This document shows, piece after piece, positions 7,471-14,203 of a stretch of DNA of 25,252 nt. The notes under the pieces were generated by a model. It searched no databases. It saw only the letters and a list, made by a program, of their open reading frames with translations, and was not told the DNA's origin. A program made the position numbers and the translations under genes. The number at the start of each line of letters is the position of its first letter. Position 1 is the stretch's first letter. The DNA is from Lentisphaeria bacterium UBA7640 (GTDB lineage Bacteria > Verrucomicrobiota > Lentisphaeria > Victivallales > Victivallaceae), in NCBI GenBank assembly GCA_002483765.1, contig DLIO01000112.1, forward strand, positions 1-25,252, given 5' to 3'.

Positions 7471-8880
7471 ATGTTGCTATTTGCAAAAATAACTGTTTTG
7501 ATTTTGGCCTTTGTAGTGGCGGCACCATTGGCCTCCATACTTGCCCGTAGTTACGACAAAATTCGCGACTTGTTGTTCTTTCTCATGGTGTTCTTCACCT
7601 GCACATCCATCGACCTTAATCTTTTTCCGATGCCGTTATGGAAAGGGACGTCTCGTGGTTTTGCTTTCACCGCAGTTGACTTTTTCTGTTTATCGCTAAT
7701 GGGGGGACTGCTCATGTTGCCAACACTGAAATTTAGCTGGCGGCCTCCAGGCGCTATACTATATTTTATTTATTGTGCCTTGAGCTTTATCTCGTTTTTC
7801 ACAGCAGAATATCCGTTACAAGCAGGTTTTGAAGTTCTGAAAATGTTTTGGATGTATCTCTTTTTTATCGTCACATACAACTATATTGTGTCGAAAAAAA
7901 GTTTTTGGCCATTAATCTATGCGGTGATTTCCGCTTCGTTCGTCATGCTGATAGTCGCGATTTATCAACGTTACGGACTCCATATTTACCAGGTCAACAG
8001 CACGTTGTCACACCAAAATTCACTAGCATTCTATGGTTCGATATGTGGTTGCCTTCTGCTCGGTGTTTTGTTTAATGAAAAAACTACGCGATGGCAGGAT
8101 TTATTACTTTTTACCGCATTCCTCAGCACTGTGCTATTAGTTTACTTCACGCTATCGCGAGCAGGACTAGCAGCAATGTTCTTTGGGCTAACATTGACTA
8201 CCGCCATGACATTGATTCTTAATGGTTTTTCCCGAAAGAGAAGTTTTTTATTCATTATTTTAATATTTGGAGCTGGCCTGACGGTATTAATGACCGCTCC
8301 GCGTATTAAACAACGTTTTCAAGAAGCCTCTTCAGCATCAAAACAAACCCGAATAAATTTAGCTAAGGCGGCTACCCGCATTGCTAATGATTATCGATTA
8401 GGGGTCGGATTGAATAACTTTAGTGTATATTCCAGTTCCAAATATGATTATGCATTCGAACAATATGAGGCTGGAATGTCGCGCACAGATCTCCGTGATG
8501 AAAACGGTCCAATTGTCGAGACTATTTATCTACTGGTTGCCGCGGAATGCGGCTGGATAACGCTTGCTGCTCTCTTACTTTGGATGGGCACCTACTGGCG
8601 TTGGTGCTTCGGCACAGTTATTGCTTTAAGACGTCAAGCATGCTTTGGGATCTTAGCCGGAGTGCTTGGTGGATTAACCGCCACTTATCTGCAATCAACA
8701 CTTGAATGGGTGTTTAAACAACACGCTAATTTCTATTTATTGATGTTGACCTTTGCAATCATCGCGAGTTTGCGTAATAAAAAGCAAACAGCGAAAAAAA
8801 TATCATTCTTTAGAAAGGCAAAAATACGTAAAGCATTTTCATTTATAAGGAGACCTACTAATTATTCTGCCACCATTTAA
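7471..8880 (+). CDS. O-antigen ligase / Wzy-type polysaccharide polymerase family membrane protein
   Basis: This 469-residue polytopic membrane protein has about ten to twelve hydrophobic helices spread over its length. The Wzy_C-type signature is present: YFTLSRAGLAAMFFGL in the central part, then a long extracytoplasmic loop with RLGVGLNNFSVYSS and ENGPIVETIYLLVAAECG before the last helices. The family polymerises undecaprenyl-linked repeat units in the periplasm or ligates them to an acceptor. Next to Wzz- and Wza-like genes, polymerisation is the likelier role. The C-terminus is a short basic cytoplasmic tail (KKQTAKKISFFRKAKIRK). It is the last gene of the polysaccharide operon, and the palindromic element at 8885-8925 begins 4 bases after its stop. 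Confidence 0.83.
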   Translation: MLLFAKITVLILAFVVAAPLASILARSYDKIRDLLFFLMVFFTCTSIDLNLFPMPLWKGTSRGFAFTAVDFFCLSLMGGLLMLPTLKFSWRPPGAILYFIYCALSFISFFTAEYPLQAGFEVLKMFWMYLFFIVTYNYIVSKKSFWPLIYAVISASFVMLIVAIYQRYGLHIYQVNSTLSHQNSLAFYGSICGCLLLGVLFNEKTTRWQDLLLFTAFLSTVLLVYFTLSRAGLAAMFFGLTLTTAMTLILNGFSRKRSFLFIILIFGAGLTVLMTAPRIKQRFQEASSASKQTRINLAKAATRIANDYRLGVGLNNFSVYSSSKYDYAFEQYEAGMSRTDLRDENGPIVETIYLLVAAECGWITLAALLLWMGTYWRWCFGTVIALRRQACFGILAGVLGGLTATYLQSTLEWVFKQHANFYLLMLTFAIIASLRNKKQTAKKISFFRKAKIRKAFSFIRRPTNYSATI

Positions 8881-8884
8881 AATA

Positions 8885-8925
8885 TTTGTTATAAATTCGC
8901 GCGCGCATAATGCGCGCGCCAATTT
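8885..8925 (+). repeat. GC-rich palindromic element, copy 1 (intergenic)
   Basis: The core (GC)4-ATAAT-(GC)4 is at 8899-8919. The inverted repeat extends to 8893-8925: arms of 16 bases (8893-8908 and 8910-8925) pair around A8909 with a single C-C mismatch (8898/8920). TTTGTT-A-TAAATT on the left (8885-8897) is shared with copy 3. It lies 4 bases after the polymerase stop and could form a strong hairpin in mRNA, but no U-run follows, so it is not a classical intrinsic terminator. Confidence 0.85.
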
Positions 8926-8958
8926 CTGAATCCATAAAAACCAAAAGAGAGGAAGATT

Positions 8959-9465
8959 ATGAAGTATTTTGTACTGTTGTCCGTAATTGTATGCGGGTTG
9001 TGTTCCGGGTGTTCGTTTTTTAACACAAGTAGGCAAATCATCGCGGTGAATATAGAACCGGCTGACGCTAACGTAATAATTAATGGATTATCATATCCTG
9101 GCGGGGCAGTTTACGCCGAAGTACCACGTTCACGCGAAGTTCTGATTGAAGTTTGGAAGGACAAATTTCTAACCCAAAAACATGTAACCCCATTCACACT
9201 AAGTGCTACTGGCGTCATGGATGCTTGTGGAGCAATCATAATTCTCCCAGCTTTTGGATTGTTTTCTTCAGGAGCCTGGGAGCTGAAGGAAAACATTGTT
9301 AACATCAAACTGCTGCCCGACCCAATGGCAACTAAAACAATAGTGGCAGCGGAAGAACCAGCAACCACTGATGTTAAAATAACTGAGCCAGTAGAAATAG
9401 AAAACTGCGAAGCTGATGAGCCTGAAATAGCGGAAAGTAACCCGATAGAAAATGAAATGAAATGA
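8959..9465 (+). CDS. PEGA-like lipoprotein
   Basis: This 168-residue secreted lipoprotein has a hydrophobic signal ending in LCSGC (Cys18). Residues 28-75 resemble a PEGA domain: VNIEPADANVIINGLSYPGG, then a strand pair ending in VEVWKDKF-like sequence. PEGA domains are surface beta-folds thought to bind cell-envelope polymers. A hydrophobic stretch (GAIIILPAFGLFSSGAW) follows, and then an acidic tail rich in Glu, Ala and Thr. The start is supported by AGAGGA 5 bases before the ATG. The last codons overlap the start of the GH9 gene (ATGA at 9462-9465), so the two products are probably made in step and may work together at the outer membrane. No catalytic motif is visible and its function is unknown. 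Confidence 0.7.
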   Translation: MKYFVLLSVIVCGLCSGCSFFNTSRQIIAVNIEPADANVIINGLSYPGGAVYAEVPRSREVLIEVWKDKFLTQKHVTPFTLSATGVMDACGAIIILPAFGLFSSGAWELKENIVNIKLLPDPMATKTIVAAEEPATTDVKITEPVEIENCEADEPEIAESNPIENEMK

Positions 9466-12400
9466 TTACTAGTATCCGTTTTAATGTCTTAATCCTGTGC
9501 GCGGCCATTTTTTCTGGGCTTGGAGTATTTGCGAACAATCTGAGTTTAACTGAACAGCCTGACAAAAAAACCGCAGTCATGACGGTGTTAGGGATTCGGA
9601 ATGCGCGTGCATCTGGAAACAAACAGATCAAAATTGAGATCGGGGCTTCAACTTCTGATGCTAACCGTAACCCGCTATCCTACCGCATAGTTAGCGAAGA
9701 CGACCCCAATTACGCTTACTCGAAGTTTATAACCCCACTCAAAGCGTCTGCCATTAGTGCTATTGAACTGCAACCACCTCCAGGGTTTGATCCTGGCAAA
9801 GGAGGATTCGCTGGACCATTCACCAAAACCGAAGTAACATTAGATTTACCAACGCCATTAAAAGATGGTAAGACTTATTCAGTTGTCGGGATTGGTGTCG
9901 ATGGTCGAATGGTGACTGCCGCCCGTACTGCAGCATCTTTTTGTTATGGCGCGCCGGTTGCACCACCACCAGCAGTAATGACTGTTATGGGGCTACGCGG
10001 GATTTCGAGTATTGGCAACGGAATTTTAATGCTAGAGTTTGGCCCTGCTTTCTCTGAAAAAGACGGCTCCATAACTCGTAATTATAATCTCACCGTTAAC
10101 GATGTGCGACATCCAGTACTTAACCTAGGACGACGTTCGCGAATCGACGTTTATCGGCCGGAAGGATGGCCATTCAAAGGAATTCGAGAACATCGTATCT
10201 TCCTTGATTCCGGTGTCGTCCTGAAGGATGGCGATAAGGTCAAGGTCAAAGTGTCTTCTAATGTCACCTCTGGTGCGAACAGTGTGGAATTCGTATTCAA
10301 CCATACGAATTCTTTTTCACCGTCAATCAAGGTAAACCAAGTCGGTTATCAAACTAATTCTCCGATAAAACGCGCAATGTTAGGATATTGGTTGGGGTCA
10401 TTTCCAGAAAATAACACAAACGACGGCATCATGAATCCTGACGCATTCTTCAGTTCGGAACAGCCCAAAATGATTACTCCCAGCCTAGCTCCGTACGCAT
10501 TAAGTCTTGACAAGCCACCCGAATTTTTCATCTACGACGCAGTATCACGTGCCAAGGTTTATCAAGGCTTAAGCCGTTTCGTGCACAATGGACTACAAAG
10601 TGATGGCAAAATAAGCCATGCTTCGGAAAATGTTTATGAATTAAATTTTACAGATTTCAAAACACCCGGACAATATTTCATCGCAATTCCAGGCGTCGGC
10701 CGAAGTTTCGGATTTAAAATTGCCGATGATGTTTACCGTGAGGCATTTGAAAAACAGGCTTATGGTGTTTTTGTTCAACGAAGCGGCATTGAGTTACAGC
10801 CGCCTTTTTCACAATGGCGCAGAGTCGCTTCACTTGACAAAGGAATTGTAGTTACGACAGAGAAACGTTTTGAGCATGAAAAATGGGGCAATTTTAAAGA
10901 CAATCAGGTAATGATCCCAAATCCAGATGCCGGCGGTAGCGACAAATTGAAAAAGCTGCGCAATGACGGGAGCATGATTGCTGAATTCATTTTCAATGGA
11001 AATATCAATAACAGCGTAGTTAATGGCGCGCAACCGCTGCCGTTAGCTTCATCATTCCGTTTTAGAGATGACCACGTCATCCGCACCAGTGGCAAAGTTT
11101 TGGAATCTAATCCAGATGGCCGTAATGGTTTCAAACTGGCAACAAACATTGATTTTAAAAATGGTGCGGCCGTCAGTTTTCAGTTCCGCAAAGATCCCGC
11201 CACTGGAAGTCGATTTGACGGCACTCTATTCACCATCGGCGGTATAGGAATAAGCGCTAACTGGGGCTTGTTCAGTTTTCGCCAAGACCGACAACTTTCA
11301 GCTTGGCAACGCATCAAAGACAATGAATGGCATCATTTCTTCATCAATATTGTTTCGCAAGAAAACGGATCTTGGCAAAGCACATTCTATGTCGATGGCA
11401 TCCGTTTGGCAGAATTTACTAGAAGCCAGCCGCCTAACGGAGAAGTTATTTTTGCTAATATTAGCAATCTCCAGTGTGGCGGTGCTCTTTTGGGTAATTT
11501 GATGATCTTTAAGCGCAGTCTAAACGAGCAAGAGATGGCGTTAACCGGAGAATGTAATCCGGCAGAAATACCGTTAAAATTAAATGCATCTGGCGGACAT
11601 CATGATGCCGGAGATTATAATCCACGGTCTCATATCGATGTCGCTCAAATCTTGATGGATGCCTACGAAATGACCCCACGGAAATATTATGATGGACAAT
11701 TAAATATTCCCGAAAAAAACAATGGCATTCCCGATATTGTTGATGAAGCACTCTGGGCGTTAAAACTTTGGATAGGATTGCAAGATCCAGCTGACGGCGG
11801 TGTTTATAATGGCACCGAATCCCAAGGTGATCCAAATTTTATTCAGACCGTGGAACTAGATGATACCGGAGACTATGCTTGGGCCAAAGATTCGCAGGGT
11901 TCGTTATTGTTCGCCGGAGCAATGGCCCAGGCATCGCGGATTTTGAAGAAACACGGAAAAATGACTGAAGCCGAAGATTATCTTCAACGTGCAGTTCGAG
12001 CTTATCAATGGGGCTGCGCCAATCCAGTACCGGTAAATGATCAAAAAATTTACGGGGAATTTTATCTGGCGCCAAAAGCCTACGCGGCGGCAGAACTTCT
12101 GCATACTACTGGTGAACAACAGTACCGAATAGACTTCAGAGAGAATTCGCCGTGGAGTCGTGACCCGACAGCTGATATCGCAATATATGGGAAATATGAT
12201 TTTACCCTAGCAGCCTGTTCATACGCGACTGTTCCAAAACATCTTGCTGACGCGGATATCCAGAAAGCAACGATAAAGGCTATTTGCCGTGAAGCAGACA
12301 TGTATATTAACGGTTCAAGGAAGATGGCTTATAAGTTCATTCGGCACCCCTACGCGCCGATCGGGTGGGGCAACGGCACCTATGCGCAATTTCTAACTAT

Positions 12401-12794
12401 CGTTCGCCACGCGTGGGCAATCACTAGAGAACCCGAGTATTATCGTTGGATAGTTAAGAGTTGTGACAATACTCTTGGTTGCAATCCATTAAACCTGAGT
12501 TGGGTGGTCGGTCTAGGAACTCGTACTATACGCGCACCACTACACAACAGTCGCTACAATCCGACTGGAATGGTGGTTGATGGACAGCAAGCTGAAGGGC
12601 CGCATTCTAAAGGTAAAGCATATAACTATCAAGAGACAGTTTACCCTCCACATTCAAATCAATTTGCAGTGATGTACGCTTTTGTTGATAGTCATTTTGC
12701 GATTGCGATGGATGAAGGTATGGTAAATCGTCAAGCAGAAACCATGGCTTCATTTGGTATATTGCTTCCTGATCACGTTGATGCTCAGAAATGA
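9462..12794 (+). CDS. Secreted glycoside hydrolase family 9 protein with an inserted LamG-type domain
   Basis: The protein has 1110 residues and a signal peptide cleaved near VFA-N (residue 24). Two related beta-domains follow, both opening with AVMTV(L/M)G(I/L)R (about 38-160 and 171-285). The cellulase N-terminal Ig domain starts at IKVNQVGYQ (about 289). The GH9 (alpha/alpha)6 barrel begins at FVQRSGIELQPPFSQWRR (about 437-454). A LamG/concanavalin-like domain interrupts it (about 503-695, including DNEWHHFFINI and FYVDGIRLAEF). The barrel resumes with the general-base motif SGGHHDAGDY (Asp715 and Asp718) and NGIPDIVDEALWALKLW. Near the end, MDEGMVN supplies Glu1085 at the expected catalytic-acid position. 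GH9 enzymes are inverting beta-glucanases, with some acting on other beta-linked polymers. The gene is coupled to the lipoprotein and follows an export operon, so it may trim the exported polysaccharide or serve in foraging. Confidence 0.88.
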   Translation: MITSIRFNVLILCAAIFSGLGVFANNLSLTEQPDKKTAVMTVLGIRNARASGNKQIKIEIGASTSDANRNPLSYRIVSEDDPNYAYSKFITPLKASAISAIELQPPPGFDPGKGGFAGPFTKTEVTLDLPTPLKDGKTYSVVGIGVDGRMVTAARTAASFCYGAPVAPPPAVMTVMGLRGISSIGNGILMLEFGPAFSEKDGSITRNYNLTVNDVRHPVLNLGRRSRIDVYRPEGWPFKGIREHRIFLDSGVVLKDGDKVKVKVSSNVTSGANSVEFVFNHTNSFSPSIKVNQVGYQTNSPIKRAMLGYWLGSFPENNTNDGIMNPDAFFSSEQPKMITPSLAPYALSLDKPPEFFIYDAVSRAKVYQGLSRFVHNGLQSDGKISHASENVYELNFTDFKTPGQYFIAIPGVGRSFGFKIADDVYREAFEKQAYGVFVQRSGIELQPPFSQWRRVASLDKGIVVTTEKRFEHEKWGNFKDNQVMIPNPDAGGSDKLKKLRNDGSMIAEFIFNGNINNSVVNGAQPLPLASSFRFRDDHVIRTSGKVLESNPDGRNGFKLATNIDFKNGAAVSFQFRKDPATGSRFDGTLFTIGGIGISANWGLFSFRQDRQLSAWQRIKDNEWHHFFINIVSQENGSWQSTFYVDGIRLAEFTRSQPPNGEVIFANISNLQCGGALLGNLMIFKRSLNEQEMALTGECNPAEIPLKLNASGGHHDAGDYNPRSHIDVAQILMDAYEMTPRKYYDGQLNIPEKNNGIPDIVDEALWALKLWIGLQDPADGGVYNGTESQGDPNFIQTVELDDTGDYAWAKDSQGSLLFAGAMAQASRILKKHGKMTEAEDYLQRAVRAYQWGCANPVPVNDQKIYGEFYLAPKAYAAAELLHTTGEQQYRIDFRENSPWSRDPTADIAIYGKYDFTLAACSYATVPKHLADADIQKATIKAICREADMYINGSRKMAYKFIRHPYAPIGWGNGTYAQFLTIVRHAWAITREPEYYRWIVKSCDNTLGCNPLNLSWVVGLGTRTIRAPLHNSRYNPTGMVVDGQQAEGPHSKGKAYNYQETVYPPHSNQFAVMYAFVDSHFAIAMDEGMVNRQAETMASFGILLPDHVDAQK

Positions 12795-12796
12795 TA

Positions 12797-13849
12797 TCAG
12801 TTAAATCTCTGCCATAATTCAAGATAGCGTTTATGCAAGTCGTCATCAGTTGTATTCTTTAAGGAATCAATTAACATAGCAAAAATCTTCATTTGCGGAG
12901 CGACTGTTACCAATAATGGATTTGGCAACTTGCGAAGATAAAGCATATTCAAAATAAAATTACGCAACCGTTCAGAAAAAGTTTTCTTGCGGTCTCTAAA
13001 ATTCGCGCGCGCATAATGCGCGCGCGAATTTAACGGCCATGGATCTGCTGTTAATGCAAAGAAGGTTTCAACTGTTTCAAAAAAAAGTTTTTTAGAAGAT
13101 GTCAACCACGATAAAAGTTTTTCCAGATCGCCGTACGTTGGACAGTATTTGTATTCCAGAGCCTCCGAATAAGCAGAGCATAATTTGGGTGGCATCTCGA
13201 GTTCATCTAGCTTTATTTGCCGTTCAATGCCAGAACCAAGCAAAGCATGTCGGGCAATTAACAGAGCATCACCACAACCCAATGCCGCCTTGTGTAAATT
13301 ACGCTCAATGAATTCTTGGTCTTTAATATTACCTGTATTCAGCTGGAGCCGTTGTTCCGCTAATAAAATACCGGTACCACGATTAAGTAATAAGCGCATG
13401 CCTTCAAAAAAAGGCAAATCTTCCCAAGGACAACGCGTTATATCCGTAAAACAGTTCGGATCGCCAAAAATCACTAGGTGCGCCATCAGTAAATCTTTGA
13501 CCATCAATGTTGATGCTTTACGCTCAAAATCATCGAGTGTTTGAGGAAATGCAAAATCAACATCTATGTTCAATGTAGCTGACCATTTTTTCCCAATCTC
13601 ATGGAATAATGCAGCAATTTTACGACGTGGAGCAAAATGTGGAACTACGATAAAAAAATCTAAATCATTACACAAAGCACCGTCTGGAGTAGCTCCGCCC
13701 TCCCCGCGACCATAACTACCGCCCAGCACCACTGCACGGATTGACTTCGCCATAGAAGATACAGCAATCTCTTCTCGGATCCCTTTCAATGCTACATTGA
13801 GTAATTTTTCCGCTCTTGGGTCTCCATGAAAAGTTCCTTTTATTTTCAT
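12797..13849 (-). CDS. Pol-beta superfamily nucleotidyltransferase-domain protein
   Basis: This is a 350-residue protein. VVLGGSYGRGEGG (residues 40-52) is the Gly-Ser loop of the Pol-beta nucleotidyltransferase fold. NDLDFFIV supplies Asp62 and Asp64, and DVDF (96-99) the third acidic residue, so the active site looks intact. Family members transfer an NMP to a protein, RNA, sugar or antibiotic; the substrate here is unknown. The C-terminal two-thirds is alpha-helical without a recognised domain. The ATG overlaps the stop of the Hpt gene by four bases, and the stop lies two bases from the GH9 stop on the other strand. Residues 274-284 (NSRAHYARANF) are encoded entirely by a copy of the dispersed palindrome. 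The protein is too long for a MNT-type antitoxin and there is no HEPN partner. Confidence 0.75.
   Translation of the reverse strand: MKIKGTFHGDPRAEKLLNVALKGIREEIAVSSMAKSIRAVVLGGSYGRGEGGATPDGALCNDLDFFIVVPHFAPRRKIAALFHEIGKKWSATLNIDVDFAFPQTLDDFERKASTLMVKDLLMAHLVIFGDPNCFTDITRCPWEDLPFFEGMRLLLNRGTGILLAEQRLQLNTGNIKDQEFIERNLHKAALGCGDALLIARHALLGSGIERQIKLDELEMPPKLCSAYSEALEYKYCPTYGDLEKLLSWLTSSKKLFFETVETFFALTADPWPLNSRAHYARANFRDRKKTFSERLRNFILNMLYLRKLPNPLLVTVAPQMKIFAMLIDSLKNTTDDDLHKRYLELWQRFN
12999..13031 (+). repeat. GC-rich palindromic element, copy 2 (inside the nucleotidyltransferase gene)
   Basis: This is a perfect 33-base inverted repeat around A13015: AAATTC, (GC)4, ATAAT, (GC)4, GAATTT. The 21-base core (13005-13025) is identical to copies 1 and 3 and in the same orientation. 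It lies in the minus-strand coding sequence and is read through as 11 codons with no stop or frame change. Confidence 0.9.
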
Positions 13850-14163
13850 TTTCGCAATATTTCTGGATATTTTTTGAGTTCCTGCGATAAAGATTTAACC
13901 GAACCAAAATCATGTGACTTTGCAGCCATATTTGCTGCAGCAGCTTGTTCAGAAATAATATTAGCTCCAATATTAGAAGAACTACCCATGATTGAATGAG
14001 TGATATTCCGTATTTCCATCACATTGTGCTGTTCAACTGCTTGTTCCAATTTTTGACAAAGTTGCTCTAACGTCTCGACATAGCAATCGAAAAGTTCTTC
14101 CGCGTCGCTTCCTGTTATTCCAAGAATGTCACGCATATAGATTATAATCGATTCTTTAAGCAT
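13846..14163 (-). CDS. Histidine phosphotransfer (Hpt) domain protein
   Basis: This 105-residue, all-helical protein has the Hpt motif NITHSIMGSSSNIGA, with His56 as the predicted phosphoryl acceptor. The usual H-x-x-K-G Lys is Met (HSIMG). It would relay phosphate between a histidine kinase and a receiver domain; no histidine kinase is encoded in this window. It lies 40 bases downstream of the receiver-PP2C-HATPase gene and overlaps the nucleotidyltransferase start by four bases (ATGA), so the three genes look like one transcript. AGAGGA precedes the ATG. The nearest functional analogy is HptB, which feeds the HsbR regulator in Pseudomonas aeruginosa. Confidence 0.85.
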   Translation of the reverse strand: MLKESIIIYMRDILGITGSDAEELFDCYVETLEQLCQKLEQAVEQHNVMEIRNITHSIMGSSSNIGANIISEQAAAANMAAKSHDFGSVKSLSQELKKYPEILRK

Positions 14164-14203
14164 TTTCCTCTATCCTCTTTAGCTGTTCAGCAACCATATC
14201 TTT

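Noticed and set aside
8893..8925. Copy 1 as an intrinsic terminator of the polysaccharide operon
   Set aside because: The hairpin is strong but no U-run follows, and identical copies lie inside a gene and upstream of an operon. Attenuation is possible, but terminator is not the family's role.
12797..14163. Nucleotidyltransferase and upstream small gene as a MNT-HEPN toxin-antitoxin pair
   Set aside because: The small protein has an Hpt motif, not HEPN, and the nucleotidyltransferase is 350 residues, far longer than MNT antitoxins.
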